Shown piece by piece: positions 24,897 to 32,684 of a stretch of DNA of 58,618 bases. The position numbers and the translations under genes were made by a program. The notes beneath the pieces were generated by a model that saw only the letters and a list, made by a program, of their open reading frames with translations, had not been told where the DNA came from and did not search any database. The number at the start of each line of letters is the position of its first letter. Positions within the stretch are counted from its first letter, which is position 1. Source of the DNA: an uncultured Clostridium sp. (lineage in GTDB: Bacteria > Bacillota > Clostridia > Lachnospirales > Lachnospiraceae); the NCBI GenBank assembly GCA_947575275.1, contig CANPMS010000009.1:1-58618 (forward strand), in the 5' to 3' direction.

Positions 24897-26078
24897 ATGG
24901 TATACCAGTCATTTTTAATAAAGTATGCGGAGATTGGAACGAAGGGGAAGAACCGCTATCTGTTTGAAGATGCGTTGATTAAGCAAATCAAGAACGTGCT
25001 GAAACGGGTGGAAGGCTCCTTTGTTGCTTCCAAGGAGTCGGGGCGCATTTATGTGCAGGCCCAGGGCAGTTATGATTATGATGAGGTTATTGAGGCGTTA
25101 AGCCGGGTGTTTGGCATCGCCTGGATTTGCCCTGTGGTACAGATTGAAGAGAAGGATTTTGAAAACCTGAAGCAGGTGGTGGTGGATTACATTGACCGGG
25201 TGTATCAGGATAAGAATTTTACCTTCAAGGTGGACAGCCGCCGCGCTGATAAGAATTATCCAGTTCACTCTGAGCAGATGAACCGTGATTTGGGTGAAGC
25301 GGTTTTAAATGCGTTTCCCGGCACAAGGGTTAATGTCCACAAGCCGGACGTGCTGCTTCATGTGGAAATCCGCAAGGTGGTCAATCTGTACTCACTGATG
25401 ATTCCGGGACCGGGCGGCATGCCGGTTGGAACCAACGGGAAGGCAATGCTCCTTTTGTCCGGAGGCATTGACAGTCCGGTGGCAGGCTATATGATTGCAA
25501 AGCGCGGCGTTAAGATTGACGCAGTATACTTTCATGCGCCCCCCTACACCAGTGACCGGGCAAAGCAGAAGGTTATCGACCTGGCAAAGCTGGTGGCACG
25601 GTATTCCGGTCCGATTCCGCTGCACATTGTCAATTTTACAGAAATTCAGCTTTATATTTACGAGCAGTGTCCTCATGAAGAATTGACTATCATTATGCGC
25701 AGATATATGATGAAAATTGCGGAAGAAATTGCACGGAAGAATGAAGCCCTGGCTTTGATTACCGGGGAGAGTATCGGTCAGGTGGCCTCTCAAACGGTTC
25801 ACTCTCTGGCAGCAACCAATGAGGTCTGCACTATGCCGGTGTTCCGTCCTCTGATTGGCTTTGACAAACAGGAGATTATTCATATCTCCGAAAAAATCGG
25901 AACGTTCGAGACGTCCATTCAGCCCTATGAGGACTGCTGCACAATTTTTGTGGCGAAGCATCCCGTTATCAAACCGAATCTGAATATGATTCGCAAGTCG
26001 GAGGAGAACTTAAATGAGAAGATTGATACGATGGTGAAGACTGCACTTGAGACTGCTGAAGTTGTATGGTGTGACTAA
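24897..26078 (+). CDS. thiI: tRNA 4-thiouridine synthase
   Basis: The 393-residue enzyme activates U8 of tRNA with ATP and transfers sulfur from the partner desulfurase. It has an N-terminal ferredoxin-like and THUMP region (KNRYLFEDALIKQIKN onward), the PP-loop LLLSGGIDSPVAGYM (about 187) and FRPLIGFDKQEII. It ends without the C-terminal rhodanese domain of enterobacterial ThiI, as expected for the Firmicute form, which takes sulfur directly from its desulfurase. It is transcribed with the desulfurase gene. Confidence 0.95.
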   Translation: MVYQSFLIKYAEIGTKGKNRYLFEDALIKQIKNVLKRVEGSFVASKESGRIYVQAQGSYDYDEVIEALSRVFGIAWICPVVQIEEKDFENLKQVVVDYIDRVYQDKNFTFKVDSRRADKNYPVHSEQMNRDLGEAVLNAFPGTRVNVHKPDVLLHVEIRKVVNLYSLMIPGPGGMPVGTNGKAMLLLSGGIDSPVAGYMIAKRGVKIDAVYFHAPPYTSDRAKQKVIDLAKLVARYSGPIPLHIVNFTEIQLYIYEQCPHEELTIIMRRYMMKIAEEIARKNEALALITGESIGQVASQTVHSLAATNEVCTMPVFRPLIGFDKQEIIHISEKIGTFETSIQPYEDCCTIFVAKHPVIKPNLNMIRKSEENLNEKIDTMVKTALETAEVVWCD

Positions 26079-26110
26079 AAAACGGATATCCCTTGCGGGG
26101 AGTATCCGTT
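26077..26110 (-). terminator. Terminator downstream of the HPr-like gene
   Basis: AACGGATA (26081-26088) pairs with TATCCGTT (26103-26110), and TCCC pairs with GGGA inside. On the minus strand six Ts follow (26077-26082 as As on plus). It ends the HPr-like transcript and may also help stop thiI readthrough. Confidence 0.83.
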
Positions 26111-26131
26111 ATCAATCGTCCGTAAGCTGTT

Positions 26132-26365
26132 TTATTCAATAATATAGGGAGAGAGTACCTCTAAAATTTCGTCGATTTCGGTCTCGGTATGGATATTTAA
26201 GTCAATGGGCTTGGATAAGTCCAGGCTGAAAATGCCCATGATGGATTTTGCATCGATGACGTACCGACCGGAAACTAAATCAAAATCAATGTTAAATTTT
26301 GTCAGGTCATTTACGAAGGACTTAACTTTATCAATGGAATTTAAAGAAATACGCACTGTTTTCAT
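26132..26365 (-). CDS. HPr/Crh-like protein lacking the catalytic histidine
   Basis: The 77-residue product aligns along its length with the phosphocarrier HPr, but the active-site IHARP segment is replaced by IDKVK: His15 is Asp and Arg17 is Val. The regulatory serine motif is intact as KSIMGIFSL (Ser 41, equivalent to HPr Ser46). This is the pattern of Bacillus Crh, which lacks His15, cannot pass phosphate to sugars, and acts with CcpA after Ser46 phosphorylation. The start is ATG 26365 behind AAGGAGG; a frame extension to 26416 has no site. It has a consensus promoter and terminator of its own. Crh-like function is inferred; the sequence is not close enough to name it crh. Confidence 0.87.
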   Translation of the reverse strand: MKTVRISLNSIDKVKSFVNDLTKFNIDFDLVSGRYVIDAKSIMGIFSLDLSKPIDLNIHTETEIDEILEVLSPYIIE

Positions 26366-26435
26366 ATGAGAAACCTCCTTAATGGCAGTTCTTTTATGTT
26401 GGCGCAGAAATTGCATCTGCTCTTGCCTTTAGTTA

Positions 26436-26464
26436 ATACTACCCAGATATGGGGGAAAAGTCAA
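26436..26464 (-). promoter_or_regulatory. Promoter TTGACT-17-TAGTAT of the HPr-like gene
   Basis: On the minus strand TTGACT (26459-26464) and TAGTAT (26436-26441) have a 17-base spacer. The spacer starts TTTCCCCCATAT, almost the same as the rpsT promoter spacer. Confidence 0.78.
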
Positions 26465-26536
26465 TAGGTAGTTTTTATGAAAAGCAGCTGAAAAAGCAGA
26501 TTAAGAATCTGTAGAATGATGTGAGGAGAATAAAAG

Positions 26537-27847
26537 ATGAGGACTGCAGCATTACATAATCTGGGATGTAAGGTAAACGCATATGAGACGGAGGCCATGC
26601 AGCAGCTTCTGGAGGAGGCGGGGTATCAGATCGTACCGTTTGAGGAGTGTGCTGATGTATATGTAATCAATACCTGCTCTGTGACAAATATTGCAGATAA
26701 AAAATCCCGCCAGATGCTTCACCGGGCTAAGAATAAGAATCCGGAGGCAGTGGTGGTTGCAGCAGGCTGCTATGTCCAGTCATCCTCTGAGGAGCTTAAG
26801 CGGGATCTGTCCGTGGATGTGATTATTGGGAATAATAAAAAGCAGGAGCTTGTTCCGATTTTGGAGGAATACTTCCGAAATCAGGATAATGGGCTTCATG
26901 TGATTGATATTGGTCAGACGAAGAAATATGAAGATTTGAGGCTCACTCGAATTGCCGATCATACCCGCGCATTTTTGAAGGTGCAGGACGGCTGTAACCA
27001 GTTCTGCAGTTATTGTATTATCCCATACACCCGTGGGCGTGTGCGTAGTCGGGAAGTTGAGAATGTGGAGGCGGAGGTGCGTTCCCTGGCAGCGGCAGGC
27101 TACAAGGAAATTGTATTGACCGGCATTCATTTAAGTTCTTACGGGATAGATTTTTCTGGTGATAAGCCGGTTGATTTACTGGGGCTGATAAAGCATCTCC
27201 ACGGAATTGACGGGATTGAGCGAATTCGTCTGGGCTCTCTGGAGCCGCGTATTATTACAGAGGCGTTTGTCAGGGAACTGGCATCACTGGAAAAGTTCTG
27301 CCCCCATTTCCATCTGTCCCTGCAGAGCGGCTGTGATGAAACTTTAAAACGCATGAACCGCCGCTATACTACAAAGGAGTATGCTCAGGGCTGTGAGCTT
27401 CTGCGAAGTGTGTTTGACAATCCTGCCATCACTACGGATGTGATTGTGGGATTTCCCGGGGAGACTGAGGATGAATTTGCACAGACAAAGCGCTTTTTGG
27501 AGCAGACCGGTCTTTATGAGATACATGTTTTCAAATATTCCAGGCGTGCGGGAACCGGAGCAGATAAGATGCCGAACCAAGTGCCGGAGGCAGTGAAGAG
27601 CCGCCGCAGTGAAGAGCTTTTAAAAATGGACAAAGAATTGTCAGCCCGGTACCGCAGGAGCTTTTTAGGGAAAATGGGATGGGTGCTTTTGGAGGAGAGA
27701 AAAACAGTTGATGGAAAAGAGTATATGGTCGGTCACACAAAAGAGTATGTGAAGGCGGCGGTGCCCTTTGCCGAGGGGCTTAAGAATACCATGTCAGAGG
27801 GAATGCTGTCTGGAATGCTGACGGACGAGATACTGCTGTTATCCTGA
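26537..27847 (+). CDS. mtaB: tRNA (t6A37)-C2 methylthiotransferase
   Basis: This 436-residue radical-SAM enzyme converts t6A to ms2t6A at tRNA position 37. The N-terminal UPF0004 domain supplies the second cluster cysteines in HNLGCKVNAYE, INTCSVTN and AAGCYVQ. The radical-SAM cluster is CNQFCSYC (about 152), followed by IPYTRGRVRSR. A short TRAM-like end follows. The YqeV/MtaB type is indicated by the ALHNLGCKVN start, as opposed to MiaB or RimO. ATG 26537 follows a GAGGAG site. Confidence 0.94.
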   Translation: MRTAALHNLGCKVNAYETEAMQQLLEEAGYQIVPFEECADVYVINTCSVTNIADKKSRQMLHRAKNKNPEAVVVAAGCYVQSSSEELKRDLSVDVIIGNNKKQELVPILEEYFRNQDNGLHVIDIGQTKKYEDLRLTRIADHTRAFLKVQDGCNQFCSYCIIPYTRGRVRSREVENVEAEVRSLAAAGYKEIVLTGIHLSSYGIDFSGDKPVDLLGLIKHLHGIDGIERIRLGSLEPRIITEAFVRELASLEKFCPHFHLSLQSGCDETLKRMNRRYTTKEYAQGCELLRSVFDNPAITTDVIVGFPGETEDEFAQTKRFLEQTGLYEIHVFKYSRRAGTGADKMPNQVPEAVKSRRSEELLKMDKELSARYRRSFLGKMGWVLLEERKTVDGKEYMVGHTKEYVKAAVPFAEGLKNTMSEGMLSGMLTDEILLLS

Positions 27848-27898
27848 GCGCTTTTGTGGGCATGTCAGAGCTGTAACAATATTTTAAGAAAATCCCCC

Positions 27899-27927
27899 TT
27901 GCCGAAATGGAAAAAGTGGTATAGAAT
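27899..27927 (+). promoter_or_regulatory. Promoter TTGCCG-17-TAGAAT before ireB
   Basis: TTGCCG (27899-27904) and TAGAAT (27922-27927) have a 17-base spacer and lie about 30 bases before the ireB start. Confidence 0.6.
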
Positions 27928-27957
27928 AGTATGGAATAGTTAAAGGACGTGAAGAAC

Positions 27958-28218
27958 ATGGGCGAAATTCATAATACACAGTTTTTTCAGGCAGTACAGG
28001 AGAATAAGATGGATGTCAGCCAGGTTTTGGAACAAGTTTACGCAGCGCTTACAGAGAAGGGATACAATCCGGTGAATCAGTTGGTGGGATATGTTATGTC
28101 AGGAGATCCGACCTATATCACCAGCCATAAGAGCGCCAGAAGTCTCATTATGAAGGTGGAGCGAGATGAGATTCTGGAGGAATTGATGTCCGTTTATATC
28201 AATGCGAAGTTGAAATAA
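27958..28218 (+). CDS. ireB: IreB family regulatory phosphoprotein
   Basis: The 86-residue protein matches the IreB/YrzL family (UPF0297): DVSQVLEQVYAALTEKGYNPVNQLVGYVMSGDPTYITSHKSAR runs over the conserved middle and end. In Enterococcus, IreB is phosphorylated by the Ser/Thr kinase IreK and influences cell-wall drug tolerance. ATG 27958 lies ten bases after AAAGGA; an in-frame GTG nine bases upstream is possible. ruvX and the DUF1292 gene follow, as in Bacillus (yrzL-yrrK-yrzB). A hairpin lies between ireB and ruvX. Confidence 0.93.
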   Translation: MGEIHNTQFFQAVQENKMDVSQVLEQVYAALTEKGYNPVNQLVGYVMSGDPTYITSHKSARSLIMKVERDEILEELMSVYINAKLK

Positions 28219-28249
28219 TAGGAAATGTGTGTCTGTTAATAGTTGACTA

Positions 28250-28295
28250 AAGAGACTGCCAGCCATATCCGTCCAGATGGGCTGGCAGCCTCTTT
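28250..28295 (+). terminator. Long hairpin between ireB and ruvX
   Basis: CTGCCAGCC (28256-28264) pairs perfectly with GGCTGGCAG (28280-28288); the stem extends outward as AAAGAG/CTCTTT with one mismatch. The tail contains CTCTTT, only a weak U-tract, so it may be a partial terminator or processing site inside the operon. Confidence 0.65.
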
Positions 28296-28322
28296 GGAGC
28301 GGGATTCGGAGCTTGGAGAATG

Positions 28323-28745
28323 ATGAGAATATTAGGACTGGACTACGGCTCCAAGACCGTGGGGGTAGCAGTATGCGACCCGCTGGGTCTGACGGCGCAG
28401 AGGGTGGAAACGATCACCCGCAGGGAGGAGAATAAGCTGCGCAGAACCCTTGCACGTATTGAAGCGCTGATTTCTGAATATGAGATTGAAACGATTGTTT
28501 TGGGTTATCCTAAAAATATGGATGATTCCATTGGTGAACGGGCTAGAAAAACGGAAATATTCCGCGATATGTTGGTGAGAAGGACAAAGCTTCCCGTGAT
28601 TCTGTGGGACGAGCGTCTGACGACTATTGAGGCAAATGAGATTTTAATACAGAATGGAATCCGAAGGGAGGACAGGAAGAAGGTTATCGATCAGGTTGCA
28701 GCAAAACTGATTCTGGAATCCTACCTGAATTCCATACAGGGGTGA
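28323..28745 (+). CDS. ruvX: Holliday junction resolvase-like / pre-16S rRNA nuclease YqgF
   Basis: The 140-residue RNase H-fold protein begins MRILGLDYGSKTVGVAV, has the conserved VLGYPKNMDDSIGERA and the acidic WDERLTTIEAN. In E. coli the homologue YqgF acts in 16S rRNA 5' end maturation. Spacing from GGAG favours the second of two adjacent ATGs (28323). It precedes the DUF1292 gene by four bases. Confidence 0.94.
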   Translation: MRILGLDYGSKTVGVAVCDPLGLTAQRVETITRREENKLRRTLARIEALISEYEIETIVLGYPKNMDDSIGERARKTEIFRDMLVRRTKLPVILWDERLTTIEANEILIQNGIRREDRKKVIDQVAAKLILESYLNSIQG

Positions 28746-28749
28746 GAAC

Positions 28750-29028
28750 GTGACAGAGGAAGAGAAGATTACATTGCAGACGGATACCGGGGAGAACGTG
28801 GATTTTTTTGTGCTTGAGGAGACGCGGATTAACGGAATGAATTATCTTCTGGTGACCGATGCTGAATCGGATCATGAGGACGGCGAATGTTATATTTTAA
28901 AAGATGTGTCCCGGGCGGAGGAGCAGGATGCAGTCTATGAGCTTGTGGAGAATGATGACGAGCTGGATTACATGTTTAAGATTTTTTCGGAGCTTTTGGA
29001 GGATGCGGAAGTTGAACTCCGGAAGTAG
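28750..29028 (+). CDS. DUF1292 (YrzB) family protein
   Basis: The 92-residue, strongly acidic protein matches DUF1292: EKITLQTDTGENVDFFVLEE, then NYLLVTD and DELDYMFKIFSELLED. The function is unknown, but the family is almost always placed after ruvX. GTG 28750 follows the ruvX stop by four bases with a GGTGAGA site. It ends nine bases before the Fur-family gene. Confidence 0.9.
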   Translation: MTEEEKITLQTDTGENVDFFVLEETRINGMNYLLVTDAESDHEDGECYILKDVSRAEEQDAVYELVENDDELDYMFKIFSELLEDAEVELRK

Positions 29029-29037
29029 GAGCTGTCT

Positions 29038-29523
29038 ATGGAGAAGGAACATTTTAAGCAGATGCTCCGCGCAACAGGGCTGAAGGTGACAAATCAGAGG
29101 CTGCTGGTGCTGGAAACCATTGCGTCACACCCGGGTGAGCATCTGACAACAGAAGAGATTTATGACTTGGCAAAGGAAAAATATCCGGAGATCGGACTGG
29201 CAACGATTTACCGCACAGTTCAGGTTCTGGTCGATTTGCATGTCATTGACAAAATAAGCTTTGATGACGGTTTTATCAGGTATGAGCTGGGGACGGAAGG
29301 AGCAGGGCAGCGCCACCACCATCACCACGCCATCTGCCAAAGCTGTGGGGAAGTGCTGTCTTTTGAGGATGACCTACTGGACAATTTGGAGCAGGCGGTG
29401 TTAGATGCTATCGGATTTCGTGTAACTGACCATGAGGTCAAGCTCTACGGGTATTGCAGAATGTGCAGAAGCAAGGAAAACAGGGAGGAACAGCCGCAAG
29501 AGTGCAGAGCGGTTGAAAAATAG
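29038..29523 (+). CDS. Fur/PerR family metal-dependent regulator
   Basis: The 161-residue protein has a winged helix (ATGLKVTNQRLLVLETIA, then LTTEEIYDLAKEKYPEIGLATIYRTVQVL) and a metal-binding dimerisation domain. The latter has a run of five histidines (about residues 94-98) and two CxxC pairs, CQSC and CRMC, for the structural zinc. The family includes Fur, Zur and PerR; I cannot choose among them. The C-terminal 20 residues are a charged tail. ATG 29038 follows AGGAG. It lies in the ireB-ruvX-DUF1292 run, directly before RNase J. Confidence 0.92.
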   Translation: MEKEHFKQMLRATGLKVTNQRLLVLETIASHPGEHLTTEEIYDLAKEKYPEIGLATIYRTVQVLVDLHVIDKISFDDGFIRYELGTEGAGQRHHHHHAICQSCGEVLSFEDDLLDNLEQAVLDAIGFRVTDHEVKLYGYCRMCRSKENREEQPQECRAVEK

Positions 29524-29563
29524 TGATAAAGGAATGTGAAAACAGAATTTGGAGGAAGAACGA

Positions 29564-31387
29564 TTGAAAACAGAGAAACAGAAAACGCAAAGTGATGGTT
29601 ATACTGCAAAAAATGTGTCCCGGCAGGGTGCAAAGGCGCCTGTCAGAGCGCGGAAAACAGAGCGGACCGTGAGAACAGAAAAGGCAGTGAGAAACGAAAA
29701 GGCGGTAAGAAACGAAAAGGGGGAGGGCGGTGTAAAGCCGAAGGTGCGCATTATCCCGCTGGGCGGTCTGGAACAGATTGGAATGAATATTACCGCTTTT
29801 GAGTATGAGGATACCATTGTTGTGGTGGACTGCGGTCTTGCGTTCCCCACAGATGATATGCTTGGAATTGACCTGGTAATCCCGGACGTGACCTATCTGG
29901 AGCGGAATATTGATAAGGTAAAGGGTTTTGTGATTACCCATGGACACGAGGATCATATTGGCGCGCTGCCTTATATTCTTCAGAAAATCAATGTCCCGGT
30001 ATATGGCACTAAGCTGACTGTGGGACTGATAGAAAACAAGCTCAAAGAACATAACCTGATGAAGAGTACTAAGCGCAAGGTGGTGAAACATGGCCAGTCT
30101 ATTAACCTGGGATGCTTCCGTGTGGAGTTTATTAAGATTAACCATAGTATTACGGATGCCGCAGCGCTTGCGCTTTTTACCCCTGCAGGCGTGATTATAC
30201 ACACCGGTGATTTCAAGGTGGATTATACACCGGTATTTGGTGATTCCTTTGATTTGCAGAGGTTTGCGGAGCTGGGAAGGAAGGGGGTTTTGGCGCTTCT
30301 GTCCGACAGCACCAACGCAACACGCCCTGGCTTTACCGCTTCCGAGAGAACTGTGGGCAAGACATTTGACGCAATCTTTGCGGAGCACAAGAGCAATCGT
30401 ATTATTGTGGCGACCTTTGCCTCTAATGTGGATCGGGTGCAGCAGATTATTTCTTCTGCGGAGAAGTATGGAAGAAAAGTGGTGGTTGAGGGGCGCAGTA
30501 TGGTGAATGTCATCGGCACAGCCAGTGAGCTGGGCTATATTAATATTCCGGACGGAACTTTGATTGAGATTGACCAGTTGAAGAATTATCCTGATGAACA
30601 GACCGTGCTGATTACCACCGGAAGCCAGGGTGAGTCCATGGCGGCGCTGTCGCGCATGGCGTCAGGTATGCACCGGAAGGTATCCATTAAGCCAAATGAT
30701 GTGGTGATTTTGAGTTCCACGCCGATTCCCGGCAATGAGAAGGCAGTTTCCAAGGTTATTAATGAACTGTCCATGCGCGGGGTGGAGGTGATTACTCAGG
30801 ATACTCATGTGTCCGGTCATGCCTGTCAGGAGGAAATTAAGCTGATATATTCTCTTTTGCACCCCAAGTATGCGCTGCCTGTCCACGGCGAGTACCGCCA
30901 TCTGGTAGCAAACCAATCTATCGCTATCTCCATGGGTGTTCCGAAGGAGAATACTTTGATCATATCTCCCGGCGACGTGGTGGAGCTTGGAGAGGATTCC
31001 TGCAAGGTGGTGGATCACGTGCAGTCAGGCGGTATTCTGGTGGATGGTCTTGGAGTGGGCGATGTGGGCAACATTGTACTGCGTGACCGTCAGAATCTGG
31101 CGCAGAACGGCATTATTATCGTGGTACTGACGCTGGAGCGTTACAGCAACCAGCTGCTGGCAGGACCTGATATTGTGTCCCGCGGTTTTGTCTATGTGCG
31201 GGAGTCTGAGAATCTGATGGACGAGGCAAAGCAGGTGATTGATGATGCAGTGCAGGATTGTCTGGACCATCATATGAATGACTGGGGGAAGATTAAGAAC
31301 ATGATTCGCGACAGTTTAAGCGATTTCATGTGGAAACGTATGAAGCGTAACCCGATGATTCTTCCAATTATCATGGAAGTAGAATAA
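29564..31387 (+). CDS. rnj: Ribonuclease J with basic, repeat-containing N-terminal tail
   Basis: This metallo-beta-lactamase/beta-CASP RNase degrades and matures RNA with 5'-exo and endo activities. The core begins VRIIPLGGLEQIGMN; metal ligands are in THGHEDHIGALPYI (about 125), with NHSITDAAALA, HTGDFKVDY, SDSTNA and the beta-CASP motifs VDGLGVGDVG and PVHGEYRH. The start is TTG 29564, nine bases after GGAGG. About 60 residues of lysine/arginine-rich, low-complexity tail precede the core, including a direct repeat of AVRNEK (18-bp units near 29685-29720). Bacillus RNase J lacks such a tail. It may bind RNA or partners, which is inference. Confidence 0.94.
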   Translation: MKTEKQKTQSDGYTAKNVSRQGAKAPVRARKTERTVRTEKAVRNEKAVRNEKGEGGVKPKVRIIPLGGLEQIGMNITAFEYEDTIVVVDCGLAFPTDDMLGIDLVIPDVTYLERNIDKVKGFVITHGHEDHIGALPYILQKINVPVYGTKLTVGLIENKLKEHNLMKSTKRKVVKHGQSINLGCFRVEFIKINHSITDAAALALFTPAGVIIHTGDFKVDYTPVFGDSFDLQRFAELGRKGVLALLSDSTNATRPGFTASERTVGKTFDAIFAEHKSNRIIVATFASNVDRVQQIISSAEKYGRKVVVEGRSMVNVIGTASELGYINIPDGTLIEIDQLKNYPDEQTVLITTGSQGESMAALSRMASGMHRKVSIKPNDVVILSSTPIPGNEKAVSKVINELSMRGVEVITQDTHVSGHACQEEIKLIYSLLHPKYALPVHGEYRHLVANQSIAISMGVPKENTLIISPGDVVELGEDSCKVVDHVQSGGILVDGLGVGDVGNIVLRDRQNLAQNGIIIVVLTLERYSNQLLAGPDIVSRGFVYVRESENLMDEAKQVIDDAVQDCLDHHMNDWGKIKNMIRDSLSDFMWKRMKRNPMILPIIMEVE

Positions 31388-31431
31388 AATATTCTGCAGA
31401 GAGCTAGTAAGAATGAGGTGGGAGTGAGACC

Positions 31432-31959
31432 ATGAGCCAGATTACAAAGGACATCAATAAGATAACGGGAACCATTATTGGAGTTTCGGGAAAACTGATT
31501 CTGTATGCAGTGGCAATTCTGCTGCTGGCGGAGGGAATATCCCGGGGCTATGCTTTCGGGCATTCTCTGTTTTATGAATCTGCCATGGAGGAACCGCCGG
31601 GAACCGACAAAACAGTCACGATTCCCCAGGGACAGAAAGAGTCAGACACCATCCGAAACCTGAAGGATGCAGGACTGATTGATAATGAGCTGGCAATGCA
31701 GATTCAAATAAAGTTTTATGATTATGAAATCCATCCCGGAACGTATATACTTAATACGTCCATGTCTGCAAAGGAAATTTTGCAGATGCTTAACGAGAAT
31801 CCGGAAAGCGAGGACAGTAAAAGCGGGTCTGTCGGCGCCGCCGGTACGGATGCCCAGGAAGCTGCAGCTCAGCCCCAGGTACAGAACTGGGAGGGGCAGG
31901 AAGATCAGGAGAATTATGAAAATGCAGAGGATGGAGAGACTGCAGGGAATGTTAGATGA
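31432..31959 (+). CDS. MltG-like membrane protein lacking the catalytic domain
   Basis: The 175-residue protein has one membrane helix (about 20-42) and an extracytoplasmic segment with TVTIPQGQKESDTIRNLKDAGLI and DYEIHPGTYILNTSMSAKEILQML, matching the LysM-like N-terminal part of MltG (YceG). Full MltG is about 340-360 residues and carries a catalytic Glu downstream. Here the protein ends in an acidic, Gln/Ala/Glu-rich tail with no catalytic domain. It occupies the mltG place in the Bacillus order yrrL-yrrM-yrrN/O. It may be a non-enzymatic relative that binds peptidoglycan. Confidence 0.82.
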   Translation: MSQITKDINKITGTIIGVSGKLILYAVAILLLAEGISRGYAFGHSLFYESAMEEPPGTDKTVTIPQGQKESDTIRNLKDAGLIDNELAMQIQIKFYDYEIHPGTYILNTSMSAKEILQMLNENPESEDSKSGSVGAAGTDAQEAAAQPQVQNWEGQEDQENYENAEDGETAGNVR

Positions 31960-31989
31960 GATGACGGACCGGGAAGGTGGTAGATACGA

Positions 31990-32631
31990 ATGACAAAGCA
32001 AAACAGGATTGCGGCCTATATTAATTCGCTGGATCAGGGTCATGGAGAGTTCTGCGATATAATTGCCAGGGAGGCGAGGGCTGCCCATGTGCCGATCATT
32101 CGCCGGGAGACTGCTCTTCTTTTGCAGACGATGGTCGCCGCGCGGCGTCCTATGCGGATTCTGGAGGTAGGGACGGCTGTGGGTTACTCGTCACTTTTGA
32201 TGGTTCAGGTGATGCCGGAGGGGGCTCATATTACTACGATAGAGAATTATAAGCCGCGCATCGAGAAAGCGCGGGAGCATTTTGCTCAGGCCGAGGCTGA
32301 AAAGGTAATTACTCTGCTTGAGGGAGATGCAGGAGAGGTTCTGGAAGTACTTTCCGGAACCTTTGACTTTATCTTTATGGATGCTGCAAAAGGACAGTAT
32401 ATTCACTGGCTGCCGCAGATTTTGAGGCTTTTGGAGAAAAATGGCGTGCTTTTTTCCGACAATGTGCTGCAGGACGGGGATATTGTGGAATCCCGTTTTG
32501 CGGTGGAGCGGCGCAACCGTACAATCCATGGGCGAATGAGGGAATATCTGTACACACTTACCCACACGGAGGAGCTTTTGACCAGCATTATTCCCATTGG
32601 TGACGGAGTATGTTTAAGTGTTCGCAGGTGA
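31990..32631 (+). CDS. trmR: O-methyltransferase, likely tRNA 5-hydroxyuridine methyltransferase
   Basis: The 213-residue class I SAM methyltransferase has IRRETALLLQTMV, motif I ILEVGTAVGYSSLLM, TTIENYKPRIEKAREHF and DFIFMDAAKGQY, matching the YrrM group of the O-methyltransferase 3 family. Bacillus YrrM (TrmR) converts ho5U34 to mo5U34 in tRNA. The U32-family gene that makes ho5U follows here, as in Bacillus, which supports this over a catechol substrate. ATG 31990 follows a GGTGG-type site. Confidence 0.87.
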   Translation: MTKQNRIAAYINSLDQGHGEFCDIIAREARAAHVPIIRRETALLLQTMVAARRPMRILEVGTAVGYSSLLMVQVMPEGAHITTIENYKPRIEKAREHFAQAEAEKVITLLEGDAGEVLEVLSGTFDFIFMDAAKGQYIHWLPQILRLLEKNGVLFSDNVLQDGDIVESRFAVERRNRTIHGRMREYLYTLTHTEELLTSIIPIGDGVCLSVRR

Positions 32632-32684
32632 GCGCAGAGATAATCTCTGCAGAACTACATGAGAGGAATAAGAGGAAGGATAAA

